A stretch of DNA of 64,000 bases from assembly GCA_963920705.1 (NCBI GenBank), contig OY987234.1:5095851-5159850 (forward strand), given 5' to 3'. The position numbers and the translations under genes were made by a program. Position 1 is the stretch's first letter. The number at the start of each line of letters is the position of its first letter. Source of the DNA: Odiellus spinosus. Its lineage: Eukaryota > Arthropoda > Arachnida > Opiliones > Phalangiidae. Under the pieces are notes generated by a model that was not told where the DNA came from, searched no databases, and saw only the letters and a program-made list of their open reading frames with translations. Below, piece after piece: positions 44,005-58,010 of the stretch.

Positions 44005-47000
44005 ACACCCCCTGTAAAAATACACCCCCTGTAAAAAAATAACAAATACACCCCCTGTAAAAAAAAAAAAAAAATAAATACACCCCCTGTAAAAAAAAAA
44101 AAAAATAAATACACCCCCTGTAAAAAAAAAAAAAAAATAAATAATAAATACACCCCCTGTAAAAAAAAATAAATAATAAATACACCCCCTGTAAAAAAAA
44201 ATAAATAATAAATACACCCCCTGTAAAAAAAAATAAATAATAAATACACCCCCTGTAAAAAAAATAAATAATAAATACACCCCCTGTACGTTGAGATACG
44301 TAGAGATGCAAGGAGTACCCCTTGTAAAAAAATAATAAATACACCCCTGTAAAAAAAAAATAATAAATACACCCCCTGTAAAAAAAATAAATAATAAATA
44401 CACCCCCTGTAAAAAAAATAATAAATACACCCCCTGTAAAAAAAATAATAAATACACCCCCTGTAAAAAAAAAATAATAAATACACCCCCTATAAAAAAA
44501 AATAATAATTACACCCCCTGTAAAAATGTAAAAAAAATAAATAAATACACCCCCTCTAAAAAAAAAAATAATAAATACACCCCCTGTACGTTGAGATACA
44601 AGGAGTACCCCTTGTAAAAAAAATAATAAATACACCCCCTGTAAAAAAAAATAATAAATGCACCCCCTGTAAAAAAAAAATAAAAAATACAACCCCTGTA
44701 AAAAAAAATAATAAATACACCCTGTAAAAAATAAATAAATACACCCCCTGTAAAAAAAATAAATAATAAATACTACCCCTGTACGTTGAGATACGTTGAG
44801 ATACAAGGGGTACCCCTAGTAAAAAAAATAATAAATACACCCCCTGTAAAAAAAATAATAAATACACCCCCTGTAAAAAAAATATAATAAATACACCCCC
44901 TGTTAAAAAAAATAATAAATACACCCCCTGTAAAAAAAAATAATAAATACACCCCCTGTAAAAAAAAATAAATAATCAATACACCCCCTGTAAAAAAAAT
45001 AAAATAATAAATACACCCCCTGTAAAAAAAAATAATAAATACACCCCCTGTACGTTGAGATACGTTGAGATACAAGGGGTACCCCTTGTAAAAAAAAAAT
45101 GAATACACCCCCTGTAAAAAAAATAATAAATACACCCCCTGTAAAAAAATAAATAATAAATACACCCCCTATAAAAAAAAATAATAATAAATACAACCCC
45201 TGTACGTTGAGATACAAGGGGTACCCCTTGTAAAAAAAATAATAAATACACCCCCTGTAAAAAAAAATAATAAATACACCCCCTGTAAAAAAAAATAATA
45301 AATACACCCCCTTTAAAAAAAATAAATAATAAATATACCCCCTGTAAAAAAATAAATACACCCCCTGTAAAAAAAATAATAAATACACCCCCTGTAAAAA
45401 AATAAATAATAAATACACCCCCTGTAAAAAAATAAATAATAAATACACCCCCTGTAAAAAAATAAATAATAAATACACCCCCTGTACGTTGAGATACAAG
45501 GGGTACCCCTTGTAAAAAAAATAAATACACCCCCTGCAAAAAAAAATAAATAATAAATACACCCCCTATAAAAAAAATAATAAATGCACCCCCTGTAAAA
45601 AATAAATAATAAATACACCCCCTGAAAAAAAAATAATAAATACACCCCCTGTAAAAAAAATAATAAACACACCCCCTGTAAAAAAAATAATAAACACACC
45701 CCCTGTAAAAAAAAATAATAAATACACCCCCTGTAAAAAAAATAATAAATACACCCCCTGTAAAAAAATAAATACACCCCCTGTAAAAAAATAAATAAAT
45801 ACACCCCCTGTAAAAAAAAAAAAATAATTAATACACCCCCTGTAAAAAAAAAATAATAAATACACCCCCTGTAAAAAAAAATAATAAATACACCCCCTGT
45901 AAAAAAAAAAATAATAAATGCACCCCCTGTAAAAAAAAATAATAAATACACCACCTGTAAAAAAAATAATAAATACACCCATGTAAAAAAAAAATATATA
46001 CACCCCCTGTAAAAAAAAAAAATAAATAAATACACCTCCTGTAAAAAAAAATAAATAAATACAACCCCTGTACGTTGAGATACGTTGAGATACAAGGGGT
46101 ACCCCTTGTAAAAAAAAATAATAAATACACCCCCTGTAAAAAAAAAAAAAAATAATAAATACACCCCCTGTAAAAAAAATAATAAATACACCCCCTGTAA
46201 AAAAAATAATAAATACACCCCCTGTAAAAAAAAATAATAAATACACCCCCTGTAAAAAAATAAATACACCCCCTGTAAAAAAATAAATAATAAATACACC
46301 CCTGTAAAAAAATAAAATAATAAATACACCCCCTGTAAAAAAATAAATAATAAATACACCCCCTGTAAAAAAATAAATAATAAATACACCCCCTGTAAAA
46401 AAAAAAAAATAATAAATACACCCCCTGTAAAAAAAAAATAAATACACCCCCTGTAAAAAAAAAATAAATAATTAATACACCCCCTGTAAAAAAAAAAATT
46501 ATAAATACACCCCCTGTAAAAAAAAAAAATTATAAATACACCCCCTGTAAAAAAATAAATAATAAATACACCCCCTGTACGTTGAGCTACGTTGAGATAC
46601 AAGGGGTACCCCTTGTAAAAAAAATAAATACACCCCCTGCAAAAAAAAAATAAATAATAAATACACCCCCTATAAAAAAAATAATAAATGCACGCCCTGT
46701 AAAAAATAAATAATAAATACACCCCCTGTAAAAAAATAATAAATACACCCCCTGTAAAAAAAAATTATAAACACACCCCCTGTTTAAAAAAAGTAATAAA
46801 TACACCCCCTGTAAAAAAAATAATAAATACACCCCCTGTAAAAAAATAAATAATAAATACACCCCTGTAAAAAAAATAAAATAATAAATACACCCCCTGT
46901 AAAAAAAAAAAAATAATAATAAATACACCCACTGTACGTTGAGATACGTTGAGATACAAGGGGTACCCCTTGTAAAAAAAATAAATACACCCCCTGTAAA

Positions 47001-50000
47001 AAAAATGAATAATAAATACACCCCCTATAAAAAAAAATAATAAATGCACCCCCTGTAAAAAAAAATAATAAATACACCCCCTGTAAAAAAAATAATAAAT
47101 ACACCCATGTAAAAAATAAATAAATACACCCCCTGTAAAAAAAATATATAAATACAACCCCTGTACGTTGAGATACAAGGGGTACCCCTTGTAAAAAAAA
47201 TAATAAATACACCCCCTGTAAAAAAAAAATAATAATAATAAATACACCCCCTTTAAAAAAAAATAATAAATACACCCCCTGTAAAAAAATAAATACACCC
47301 CCTGTAAAAAAATAAATAATAAATACACCCCTGTAAAAAAATAAAATAATAAATACACCCCATGTAAAAAAAAAAAAAATAATAAATACACCCCCTGTAA
47401 AAAAATAAATAATAAATACACCCCCTGTAAAAAAAAAAAAAAATACACCCCCTGTACGTTAAGATACAAGGGGTACCCCTTGTAAAAAAAATAAATACAC
47501 CCCCTGCAAAAAAAATAAATAATAAATACACCCCCTATAAAAAAAATAATAAATACACCCCCTGTAAAAAAAAATAATAAACACACCCCCTGTAAAAAAA
47601 AATAATAAATACACCCCCTGTAAAAAAAATAATAAATACACCCCCTGTAAAAAAATAAATACACCCCTGTAAAAAATAAATAATAAATACACCCCCTGTA
47701 AAAAATAAATAATAAATACACCCCTGTAAAAAAAAAAAATAATAAATACACCCCCTGTAAAAAAAAAAAATAATAAATACACCCCCTGTAAAAAAAAATA
47801 ATAAATACACCCCTGTAAAAAAATAAATAATAAATACACCCCCTGTACGTTGAGATACAAGGGGTACCCCTTGTAAAAAAAATAAATACACCCCCTGCAA
47901 AAAAAAAATAAATAATAAATACACCCCCTGTACGTTGAGATACAAGGGGTACCCCTTGTAAAAAAAATAAATACACCCCCTGCAAAAAAAAAAAATTATA
48001 AATACACCACCTGTAAAAAAATAATAAATACACCCCCTGTAAAAAAAATAATAAACACACCCCCTGTAAAAAAAATAATAAATACACCCCCTGTAAAAAA
48101 AATAATAAATACACCCCCTGTAAAAAAATAAATACACCCCCTGTAAAAAAATAAATAATAAATACACCCCTGTAAAAAAAATAAATAATAAATACACCCC
48201 CTGTAAAAAAATAAATAATAAATACAACCCCTGTAAAAAAAAATAATAAATACACCCCCTGTAAAAAAAATAAATAATAAATACCCCCTGTAAAAAAAAA
48301 AATTATAAATACACCCCCTGTAAAAAAAATAGTAAATACACCCCCTGTAAAAAAAATTAAATAATAAGTACACCCCCTATAAAAAAATAATAAATGCACC
48401 CCCTGTAAAAAAAATAATAAATACACCCCCTGTAAAAAAAATAAGAAATGCACACCTGTAAAAAAAATAAATAATAAATACACCCCCTGTAAAAAAAAAT
48501 AAATAATAAATACACCCCCTGTAAAAAAAATAAATAATAAATACACCCCCTGTACGTTAAGATACGTTGAGATTCGTTGCGATTCGTTGAGATACGTTGA
48601 GATACAAGGGGTACCCCTTGTAAAAAAAATAATAAATACACCCCCTGTAAAAAAAAATAATAAATACACCCCCTGTAAAAAAAAAAATAAATACACTCCC
48701 TGTAAAAAAAAATAATAAATACACCCCCTGTACGTTGAGATACGTTGAGATACAAGGGTACCCCTTGTAAAAAAATAATAAATACACCCCCTGTAAGAAA
48801 AAAATGATAAATACACCCCCTGTAAAAAAATAAATAATAAATACACCCCCTGTAAAAAAAATAAATAATAAATACACCCCCTGTAAAAAAAATAAATAAT
48901 AAATACACCCCCTGTACGTTAAGATACGTTGAGATACGTTGAGATTCGTTGCGATTCGTTGAGATACGTTGAGATACGTTGAGATACGGTGAGATACGTT
49001 GAGATACGTTGAGATACAAGGGGTACCCCTTGTAAAAAAAATAATAAATACACCCCCTGTAAAAAAAAAATAATAAATACACCCCCTGTAAAAAAAAAAA
49101 ATAAATACACTCCCTGTAAAAAAAAATAATAAATACACCCCCTGTACGTTGAGATACGTTGAGATACAAGGGTACCCCTTGTAAAAAAATAATAAATACA
49201 CCCCCTGTAAGAAAAAAATGATAAATACACCCCCTGTAAAAAAAATAAATAATAAATACACCCCCTGTAAAAAAAATAAATAATAAATACACCCCCTGTA
49301 AAAAAAAAAAATAATAAATACACCCCCTGTACGTTAAGATACGTTGAGATACGTTAAGATTCGTTGCGATTCGTTGAGATACGTTGAGATACGTTGAGAT
49401 ACGGTGAGATACGTTGAGATACGTTGAGATACAAGGGGTACCCCTTGTAAAAAAAATAATAAATACCCCCTGTAAAAAAAAATTATAAATACACCCCCAG
49501 TAAAAAAAAAAAAAAAAAAAAAAATAATAAATACACCCCCTGTACGTCGAGATACGTTGAGATACAAGGGGTACCCCTTGTAAAAAAATAATGAATACAC
49601 CTCCTGTAAAAAAAAATAATAAATACACCCCCTGTAAAAAAAAAAATAATAATAATAAATACACCCCCTGTAAAAAAAAAATTAATAAATACACCCCCTG
49701 TAAAAAAAATAATAAATACACCCCCTGTAAAAAAAATTAATAAATACACCCCCTGTAAAAAAAATAATAAATACACCCCCTGTAAAAAAAAATTATAAAT
49801 ACACCCCCAATAAAAAAAAATAAATGCACCCCCTGTAAAAAAAAAAAATATTAAATACAACCCCTGTACGTTGAGATACGTTGAGATTCAAGGGGTACCC
49901 CTTGTAAAAAAAATAATAAATACCCCCTGTAAAAAAAAAACATTATAAATACACCCCCAGTAAAAAAAAAAAATAATAATAAATACACCCCCTGTACGTT

Positions 50001-52350
50001 GAGATACGTTGAGCTACGTCGAGATACGTCGAGATACGTCGAGATACGTTGAGATACAAGGGGTACCCCTTGTAAAAAAAATAAATACATCCCCTGTAAA
50101 AAAAAAAATAATAAATACACCCCCTGTAAAAAAAAATATATAATAATAAATACACCCCCTGTAAAAAAAATTAATAAATACACCCCTGTAAAAAAAATAA
50201 ATACACCCCCTGTAAAAAAAAAAAATACACCCCCTGTAAAAAAATAAATAATAAATACAACCCCTGTACGTTGAGATACAAGGGGTACCCCTTGTAAAAA
50301 TAAATAAATACACCCCCTGTAAAAAAAATAATAATAAATACACCCCCTGTAAAAAAAAATAATAAATACACCCCCTGTAAAAAAAAAATAATAATAATAA
50401 ATACACACCCTGTAAAAAAAAATAATAATAATAAATACACCCCCTGTAAAAAAAAATATTAAATACACCCCCTGTACGTTGAGATACAAGGGGTACCCCT
50501 TGTAAAAAAAAATAATAAATACCCCCTGTAAAAAAAAATTATAAATACACCCCCAGTAAAAAAAAAAAAAAAAAAAAAAAAATAATAAATACACCCCCTG
50601 TACGTCGAGATACGTTGAGATACAAGGGGTACCCCTTGTAAAAAAATAATGAATACACCTCCTGTAAAAAAAAATAATAAATACACCCCCTGTAAAAAAA
50701 AAAAAATAATAATAAATACACCCCCTGTAAAAAAAAATTAATAAATACACCCCCTGTAAAAAAAATAATAAATACACCCCCTGTAAAAAAAATTAATAAA
50801 TACACCCCCTGTAAAAAAAAATAATAAATACACCCCCTGTAAAAAAAAATTATAAATACACCCCCAATAAAAAAAAATAAATGCACCCCCTGTAAAAAAA
50901 ATAAATATTAAATACAACCCCTGTACGTTGAGATACGTTGAGATACAAGGGGTACCCCTTGTAAAAAAATAATGAATACACCTCCTGTAAAAAAAAATAA
51001 TAAATACACCCCCTGTAAAAAAAAAAAAATAATAATAAATACACCCCCTGTAAAAAAAAATTAATAAATACACCCCCTGTAAAAAAAAATAATAAATACA
51101 CCCCCTGTAAAAAAAAAATTATAAATACACCCCCAATAAAAAAAAATAAATGCACCCCCTGTAAAAAAAAAAAATATTAAATACAACCCCTGTACGTTGA
51201 GATACGTTGAGATACAAGGGGTACCCCTTGTAAAAAAAAAATAAATACCCCCTGTAAAAAAAAAACATTATAAATACACCCCCATTAAAAAAAAAATAAT
51301 AATAAATACACCCCCTGTACGTTGAGATACGTTGAGCTACGTCGAGATACGTCGAGATACGTCGAGATACGTTGAGATACAAGGGGTACCCCTTGTAAAA
51401 AAAATAAATACATCCCCTGTAAAAAAAAAAATAATAAATACACCCCCTGTAAAAAAAAATATATAATAATAAATACACCCCCTGTAAAAAAAATTAATAA
51501 ATACACCCCTGTAAAAAAAATAAATACACCCCTTGTAAAAATAAATAAATACACCCCCTGTAAAAAAAATAATAATAAATACACCCCCTGTAAAAAAAAA
51601 TAATAAATACACCCCCTGTAAAAAAAAATAATAATAATAAATACACACCCTGTAAAAAAAAAATACACCCCCTGTAAAAAAAAAAAAATAATAAATACAC
51701 CCCCTGTAAAAAAAATAATAATAAATACACCCCCTTTAAAAAAAAAAAAAAAAAAAAAAATACACCCCCTGTACGTTGAGATACAAGGGGTACCCCTTGT
51801 AAAAAAATTCTAAATACACCCCCTGTAAAAAAAATAATAATAAATACACCCCCTGTACGTTGAGCTACGTTGAGCTACGTCGAGCTTCGTCGAGCTACGT
51901 CGAGATACGACGAGATACGTCGAGATACAAGGGGTACCCCTTGTAAAAAAAAAATAATAAATACACCCCCTGTAAAAAAAAAAATAATAAATACCCCCTG
52001 TAAAAAAAAAATTATAAATACACCCCCAGTAAAAAAAAATAATAATAAATACACCCCCTGTACGTTGAGATACGTTGAGCTACGTCGAGCTACGTCGAGA
52101 TACGTCGAGATACGTTGAGATACAAGGGGTACCCCTTGTAAAAAAAATAAATACACCCCCTGTAAAAAAAAAAATAATAAATACACCCCCTGTAAAAAAA
52201 AAAAAATAATAATAAATACACCCCCTGTAAAAAAAATTAATAAATACACCCCCTGTAAAAAAAAATAAATAATAAATACAACCCCTGTACGTTGAGATAC
52301 GTTGAGATACAAGGGGTACCCTTTGTAAAAAAAATAATAAATACACCCCC

Positions 52351-52390
<40 letters not shown>

Positions 52391-54140
52391 TAAATACACC
52401 CCCAGTAAAAAAAAAAAAATAATAATAAATACACCCCCTGGACGTTGAGATATGTTGAGATACGTTGAGATACAAGGAGTACCCCTTGTAAAAAAAAAAA
52501 AAAAAAAAAATACACCCCCTGTAAAAAAAAATCTATAATAAATACACCCCCTGTAAAAAAAATAATAAATACACCCCCCTGTAAAAAAAATATATAATAA
52601 ATACACCCGCTGTAAAAAAAATATAATAAATACACCCCCTGTAAAATAAAATAATAAATACACCCCCTGTAAAAAAATAATAAATACACCCCCTGTAAAA
52701 AAAATAATACAACTCCTGTAAAAAAAATAATAAATACACCCCCTGTAAAAAAAAATAATAAATACAACTCCTGTAAAAAAAATAATAAATACACCCCCTG
52801 TAAAAAAAGAAATAATAAATACACCCCCTGTAAAATAAAATAATAAATACACCCCCTGTAAAATAAAATAATAAATACACCCCCTGTAAAAAAATAATAA
52901 ATACACCCCCTGTAAAAAAAATAATACAACTCCTGTAAAAAAATAATAAATACACCCCCTGTAAAAAAAAATAATAAATACAACTCCTGTAAAAAAATAA
53001 TAAATACAACTCCTGTAAAAAAATAATAAATACACCCCCTGTAAGAAAAATAATAAATACACCCCCTGTAAAAAAAATAATAAATACACCCCCTGTAAAA
53101 AAAATAATAAATCCACCCCCTGTAAAAAAAATAATAAATACACCCCCTGTAAAAAAAATAATAAATACACCCCCTGTAAAAAAAATAATAAATACACCCC
53201 CTGTAAAAAAAATTAATACACCCCCCGTAAAAAAAAATTATACACCCCCTGTAAAAAAATAAATACACCCCTGTAAAAAAAATAATAAATACAACTCCTG
53301 TAAAAAAATAATAAATACACCCCCTGTAAAAAATAATAAACACACCTCCTGTAAAAAAAATAATAAATACACCCCCTGTGAAAAAAAATAATAAATACAC
53401 CCCCTGTAAAAAAAATATATAATAAATACACCCCCTGTAAAAAAAAATAATAAATACACCCCCAGTAAAATAAAATAATAAATACACCCCCTGTAAAAAA
53501 ATAAATACACCCCTGTAAAAAAAAAATAATAAATACAACTCCTGTAAAAAAAATAATAAATACCCCCTGTAAAAAAAAATAATAAATACACCCCCTGTAA
53601 AAAAAAATAATAAATACACCCCCTGTGAAAAAAAATAATAAATACACCCCCTATAAAAAAAAATATATAATAAATACACCCCCTGTAAAAAAAAATAATA
53701 AATACACCCCCAGTAAAATAAAATAATAAATACACCCCCTGTAAAAAAATAATAAATACACCCCTGTAAAAAAATAATAAATACACCCCCTGTAAAAAAA
53801 ATAATAAATACACCCCCTGTAAAAAAATAATAAATACACCCCCCGTAAAAAAATAATAAATACACCCCCTGTAAAAAAAAATAATAAATACACCCCCTGT
53901 AAAAAAAAATAATAATAAATACACCCCTGTAAAAAAATAATAATAAATACACCCCCTGTAAAAAAAACAATAATAAATACACCTCCTGTAAAAAAAAATA
54001 ATAATAAATACACCCCCTGTAAAAAAAAATAATAAATACACCCCCTGTAAAAAAAATAATAAATACACCCTGTAAAAAAATAATAAATACACTCCCTGTA
54101 CGTTGAGATCCGTTGAGCTCCCGTTGAGATCCCGTTGAGA
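44005..54140. repeat. 10-kb composite array: CACCCCCTGTA units plus palindromic blocks
   Basis: The basic unit, about 27 bp, is TACACCCCCTGTA + A-run + TAATAAA, some hundreds of copies with variable A-run length. From 44.3 to 52.5 kb about 30 blocks interrupt it: CCTGTA then one to ten CGTTGAGATA decamers, then TACAAGGGGTACCCCTTGTA, a perfect 20-bp palindrome. Longer higher-order copies exist (for example 49,440-49,860 resembles 50,490-50,930). From 52.5 to 54.05 kb only basic units remain, with ACAACTCC variants. It ends in diverged CGTTGAGATC decamers. The minus strand lacks stop codons in every frame, giving long meaningless frames. Confidence 0.97.
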
Positions 54141-54899
54141 TCTACACATCAGTACGCACACTACTATTAACTATACAAATAAATACGTTATAAGACCTTC
54201 TCCACAATTTTTTTTCTTTTTTTTTTTTCACGATTTACTATGGTGGTGGCGGGTACTTCCGTCCGCTTTTTATAAAATCACCAAGAAAACCGTCCCAATG
54301 TTAACCGTGTCCAACTTAAGTATATCTTTTTATAAATTGAACTTTTGCGCGTATTTTAAGCTAATTTGCTTTCCATAATTTTGATAGGTCTAAAAGATAA
54401 GAGACGTTTTTCAAAGTCAGTCGAGGCGGCCAATTCCGTCCAGAAGAGTGTAATTCCGTCCGGCGGGTAATACCCGTCCACCCGTAAATAAGTAGCGTCT
54501 AATTTCCGGAAAACGTCCATTTATTAAATTCATAATATTTTACTCAGTTTCAAAGGCAACTAAAACACCCACACAGGAAAAACCGCGCCATATTATGTTC
54601 TAAGCTTTTTTTGAAAATATTGTTACGAAACACTACCGTCCTCTATACTGAATTCGCATTAAAAATATTTCCAGCCCCGAAAGACAGCGGAAAAAGCGGG
54701 ACAAACACACTGTCTGCTTTGAAATGATTGTATTTTCAATCGTGAATTATTTTAGAGCTCACAAATTCGCGTTTTAATTAGGTATTTAGAAGATAATTAA
54801 CTTTAAACTCGATGTTGTTTCGAGTGGATGGCTTTGCCTCTGTGGGTCGTTTTTTCTAATCTTCGATAAATAATTATATAACCTCTGCTGGTGATTATC
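54141..54899. other. non-coding flank of the array and retroelement
   Basis: CACACTACTATTAACTATAC (54,157-54,176) is mirrored as a direct copy by GTGTGCTATTAACTATATAC at 57,639-57,658, so the retroelement may have inserted into, or duplicated, this sequence. No LTR recognised. TTCCGTCC motifs at 54,250-54,480. Confidence 0.45.
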
Positions 54900-54981
54900 C
54901 AGACTTGTTCCGAGTTCTACGGTGGTTCATCCTTTCTTCTAGGGTTCCTTTTTTGAAAGTTTTCAATCCAACATGTATGGT

Positions 54982-55560
54982 TCAAATTTCTTCAGTGAAT
55001 CCTCCGTTAAGCTTCTGCAAACTTGTCTTTACAGTTTGTACCGTTCTCTCAGCCTGCCCATTTGATGCTGGATGACGTGGGGCTGTGGCCACGCGATTCC
55101 TGGTGAATTCTTCCAATTTTTTGCTTGAAAAACAAGTTTCGTTATCTGTCACTAACGTGGACATTATTCCGTATCTGGCTATGTGGCATCGAAGAGCCCG
55201 AGTTACAGCAGCTGTCGTGGTTGAATGCGTGACGTCTACTTCCATCCACTTGGAATGAGAATCTACTGTCATTAATAGATGTATTTTTTCGATTGGTCCT
55301 GCAAAGTCGCAGTGGACTCTTTACCACGTCTTTTCTGCCGCTGGCATGGATGCGTGTACCTGACAACTCTTACGTGTCTTAGCTGTAATCAATGTTGGGC
55401 AACCGCAACTTTGAACGGGCTACCGCCTTCGTGGCCACAATTCCCTGATGGGAACTACGTACCTCTTGAATTACGGCTTTTCCGAGTTTTGTGGGAATGA
55501 TTACCCAGTTTCCCATTAAGATTATGTCCGTGACATTTGGCAATTCTTCACTCCTCTTGT
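54982..55560 (-). pseudogene. integrase remnant of the retroelement
   Basis: The upstream part shows HQGIVATKAVARSKLRLPNI. The core reads MTVDSHSKWMEVDV, LVTDNETCFSS and PASNGQAERTVQTVK, keeping the D, D and E of the catalytic triad. Separate frames (55,366 and 55,272) show at least one frameshift before the core. No C-terminal chromodomain or GPY/F region is visible. Confidence 0.88.
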
Positions 55561-55569
55561 AGTATGTGG

Positions 55570-56560
55570 CTAGTTCGTCATAACCTTGCTGACTCGCTGC
55601 AACGTGGTGTCCGATTTTGTTTCTTCAGCCAAAACTTGCCTTGATATTGGAGAGTTCTCAACTGACTGTATCAGGAAAACGTATTCAGCCGGTAACGGTG
55701 CTATCGCGTCTTTCCTGATTGGAAGAGGGAGTCTGCTTAACGCATTTGCGTTTCCATTTTGTTTGCCTGGTCGGTAACGAATCTCGTATTCGTAAGCTGA
55801 CAAAATGATTGCCCGCCTCTGTAATCTGGCTGCTGCCATTGCTGCAATCGGCTTGCCCGCAGCTAACTGACTAACGAGGGGTTGGTGATCGGTGTATAGG
55901 TAGAATTTTCTTCCATAGACGTAATCTTTGAACTTTGTGACACCAAATATGGTGGCTAATGCCTCCCTTTCTAACTGGGAACAATTCTTTTCGGCTTTTG
56001 TCAGACTTCCAGATGCGAAATAAATTGCTTACTCGCTTCCATCTTCCATGTGTGATATTACTGCTCCTACGCCCCATGGCAAAGAGTCACATTCCACGTA
56101 CAAGTCTTTCTTAAGATCATAGTGGGCAAGAATATTTCATCCTTTGATAGCTCGCTTTTCGTTGCTTATCCTCCCACATCCACTTCATCTTCTTTTCGAA
56201 CAGCTCCTAAAGAAGTGCTACTTTACTTGACGTGTTGGGGATCAACTTACCGTAATACAACAATAGTCCGACGCGCGAACGTAACTGTTCTACATTTTCG
56301 GGCTCCAGTGCTTGCGTAATAGCTGTCAACTTGCTGCCTTGAGGGTGAATTCCCTTGGCATCCGATACATGTCCTACAAATTCCACGCACTCTTCTAGGG
56401 AGCAGCATTTTTTTTTTTGACCTTCAATCCATTTTCCATTAAGATACTGAGTACTCTATCAATCAGTTGGAAAAGTTATTCCTCTGTTCTTCCTCCTAAC
56501 ACGATATCATCCTGAAACCTTGGTAGTACTCCGTGCATATTTCGAAATATGGTCTCACTA
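55570..56560 (-). pseudogene. reverse transcriptase (end) and RNase H remnant
   Basis: FQDDIVLGG near 56,510 corresponds to the catalytic xxDD. It is followed by FVGHVSDAKGIHPQGSKLTA, LLYYGKLIPN, then RNase H: CSQLEREALATIFGVTKF, YLYTDHQPLVSQLA, YRPGKQNGNANALSRLPL. At least two in-frame stops interrupt it (after LL and after DGSE). Confidence 0.85.
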
Positions 56561-56737
56561 TTTATATATGAGAACATATATTATATATCAGTATAAAGCC
56601 AAAGTGCTGTTTATTACTGCGATATCCTTCAAATCAATTCTTGCGAAATATTTACATCTTTTGTCTTTGGTAAAGATTATTGCGCTGTGTCGATTGCTGG
56701 CTTAGCTGTGGTCTTGAAGCGTACTGCAAGTGATCAA

Positions 56738-57016
56738 TCATTTTCTACAATTTCCTTCGTGACGTATGCAACTGCACGGTACATGACCCTGTTTGCTAGC
56801 TAATCTTACTCTTACATTCTTCAATCCTCCCAATCCGGATGAAAATAGGTCTTCGTATTTGCGAAGAATCTCTCCCACTTTTCTTTTCGGAGCATGATCA
56901 TTTAAAGTCAGAATCATCGATTGCTTATGTGCAACAGCAACATTGTTGACCTTTTGCTCTTTCTCTAATACGGATCGTATTACATCCCACCTTCGAGTAC
57001 AGCCATTTTCTACCAC
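56738..57016 (-). pseudogene. reverse transcriptase N-terminal remnant
   Basis: ILRKYEDLFSSGLGGLKNVR is the usual entry to Ty3/gypsy RT. It then degrades; a stray YFARIDLKD near 56,640 is the palm strand, but most of the palm is lost. Confidence 0.75.
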
Positions 57017-57149
57017 ATAGACTGTCCTGAGTTCCGCGGCAGACTAAAAGTGCTAATACTTCTTCCCTGCCATTATAATGAACGTGAACCTGGGCCCATT
57101 ACATCCAACTCTTCTCCCGTGACAGAGTATAAACTATAAAGTCTCAGAG

Positions 57150-57624
57150 AAAGGTTCCAAATTCGCTTTTAGGAATCTGATTATATGTTCCCTCAGATAT
57201 AAGTGTGTGCCCGGATCCAGAATCAACTTCCAATGCAAATTTTTTTCCAATTTAACTTACATTCGATCAACTCTTGCGGAGGTGCATCGTCTTCGTTAAT
57301 CTCGCGTTGGATTTCGATCACTTGATGAACTGGATATTCCGTGATCTCTACAGTTCCTTTATCTTCGTGGATATGGTTAGTGTGGTCATTTTTCCACCTA
57401 TATCTGCAATGTGACCTTTTTTTACTGCGTGTCTGACACGTAGCGTCTACGAAAGGGCATTTTGAATTGATACGTCCTTTACGCTTGCATCTCGAACATT
57501 CAACAGAACATTCATTTTGGTTTTGTTGAACTTGCGAACTTGATTTTTGAATCTGATTTTGTTTCGTAGGATACATTTGTTTCTTCTTATTATAAGATTG
57601 AACTGCGTTGACTTGAGATGCCAC
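57150..57624 (-). pseudogene. gag zinc-knuckle and aspartic protease remnant
   Basis: The frame from 57,624 has CSRCKRKGRINSKCPFVDAT and a following Cys, a decayed CCHC knuckle, then an acidic linker. LEVDSGSGHTLIS near 57,195-57,221 is the protease active-site strand (D-S-G). The 5' gag is absent. Confidence 0.78.
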
Positions 57625-57679
57625 AGGCTCCGTGTGAGTGTGCTATTAACTATATACATAAATATGTAACGTAAATATA

Positions 57680-58010
57680 AACTCGGATCAATCATTATTT
57701 CAGCCTTCAACGGCGCTCGTAAAATGTCCTTACATTAAAATAATAGGCCATCGTTTGATGGTCAAGATCTTAGCCATCAAATATCAGGTATTCTTTTAAT
57801 GTTAATACATTACAAGCGTCGTTGACGGATGACATCGTACGATTGGTCCGATTTTACATTTATGAAAATACAAATGTTCCAAAACTGTACAAATTAATTT
57901 AAACGCCAAAAACGTCTTTAAAATTTACGGAAAATTCTGGAATATACGTTTTTTGGCACAAAAATAAATTTAAAAGCCTCTTCGTTTTTAGCTCCAAGTT
58001 TCTTTTTAAA
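57680..58010. mobile_element. MITE family with AAACTTGGAGC ends, copy 3 (fragment)
   Basis: The right end TTTTTAGCTCCAAGTTT matches 3967-4349; the palindromic centre is CCATCGTTTGATGGTCAAGA around CAAGATCTTAG. The left terminus appears lost at the retroelement boundary. Confidence 0.65.

Larger units (their letters stand above)
54900..57640 (-). mobile_element. decayed Ty3/gypsy-type retroelement (gag zinc knuckle-protease-RT-RNase H-integrase)
   Basis: Domain order on the minus strand is zinc knuckle and protease (57.6-57.15 kb), reverse transcriptase (57.0-56.4), RNase H (56.15-55.6) and integrase (55.56-54.98), the Ty3/gypsy order. Frames are broken by stops and shifts, much of the RT palm is missing or scrambled, and no LTRs or 5' gag were found. 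A dead insertion. Confidence 0.88.

Noticed and set aside
43944..54161. Very long minus-strand open frames (up to about 690 codons) rich in Phe, Tyr, Ile and Gly across the array
   Set aside because: The repeat unit contains no stop in any minus frame, so all three frames stay open by chance; the apparent peptides are translations of the tandem repeat, with variable A-run lengths shifting frames constantly.
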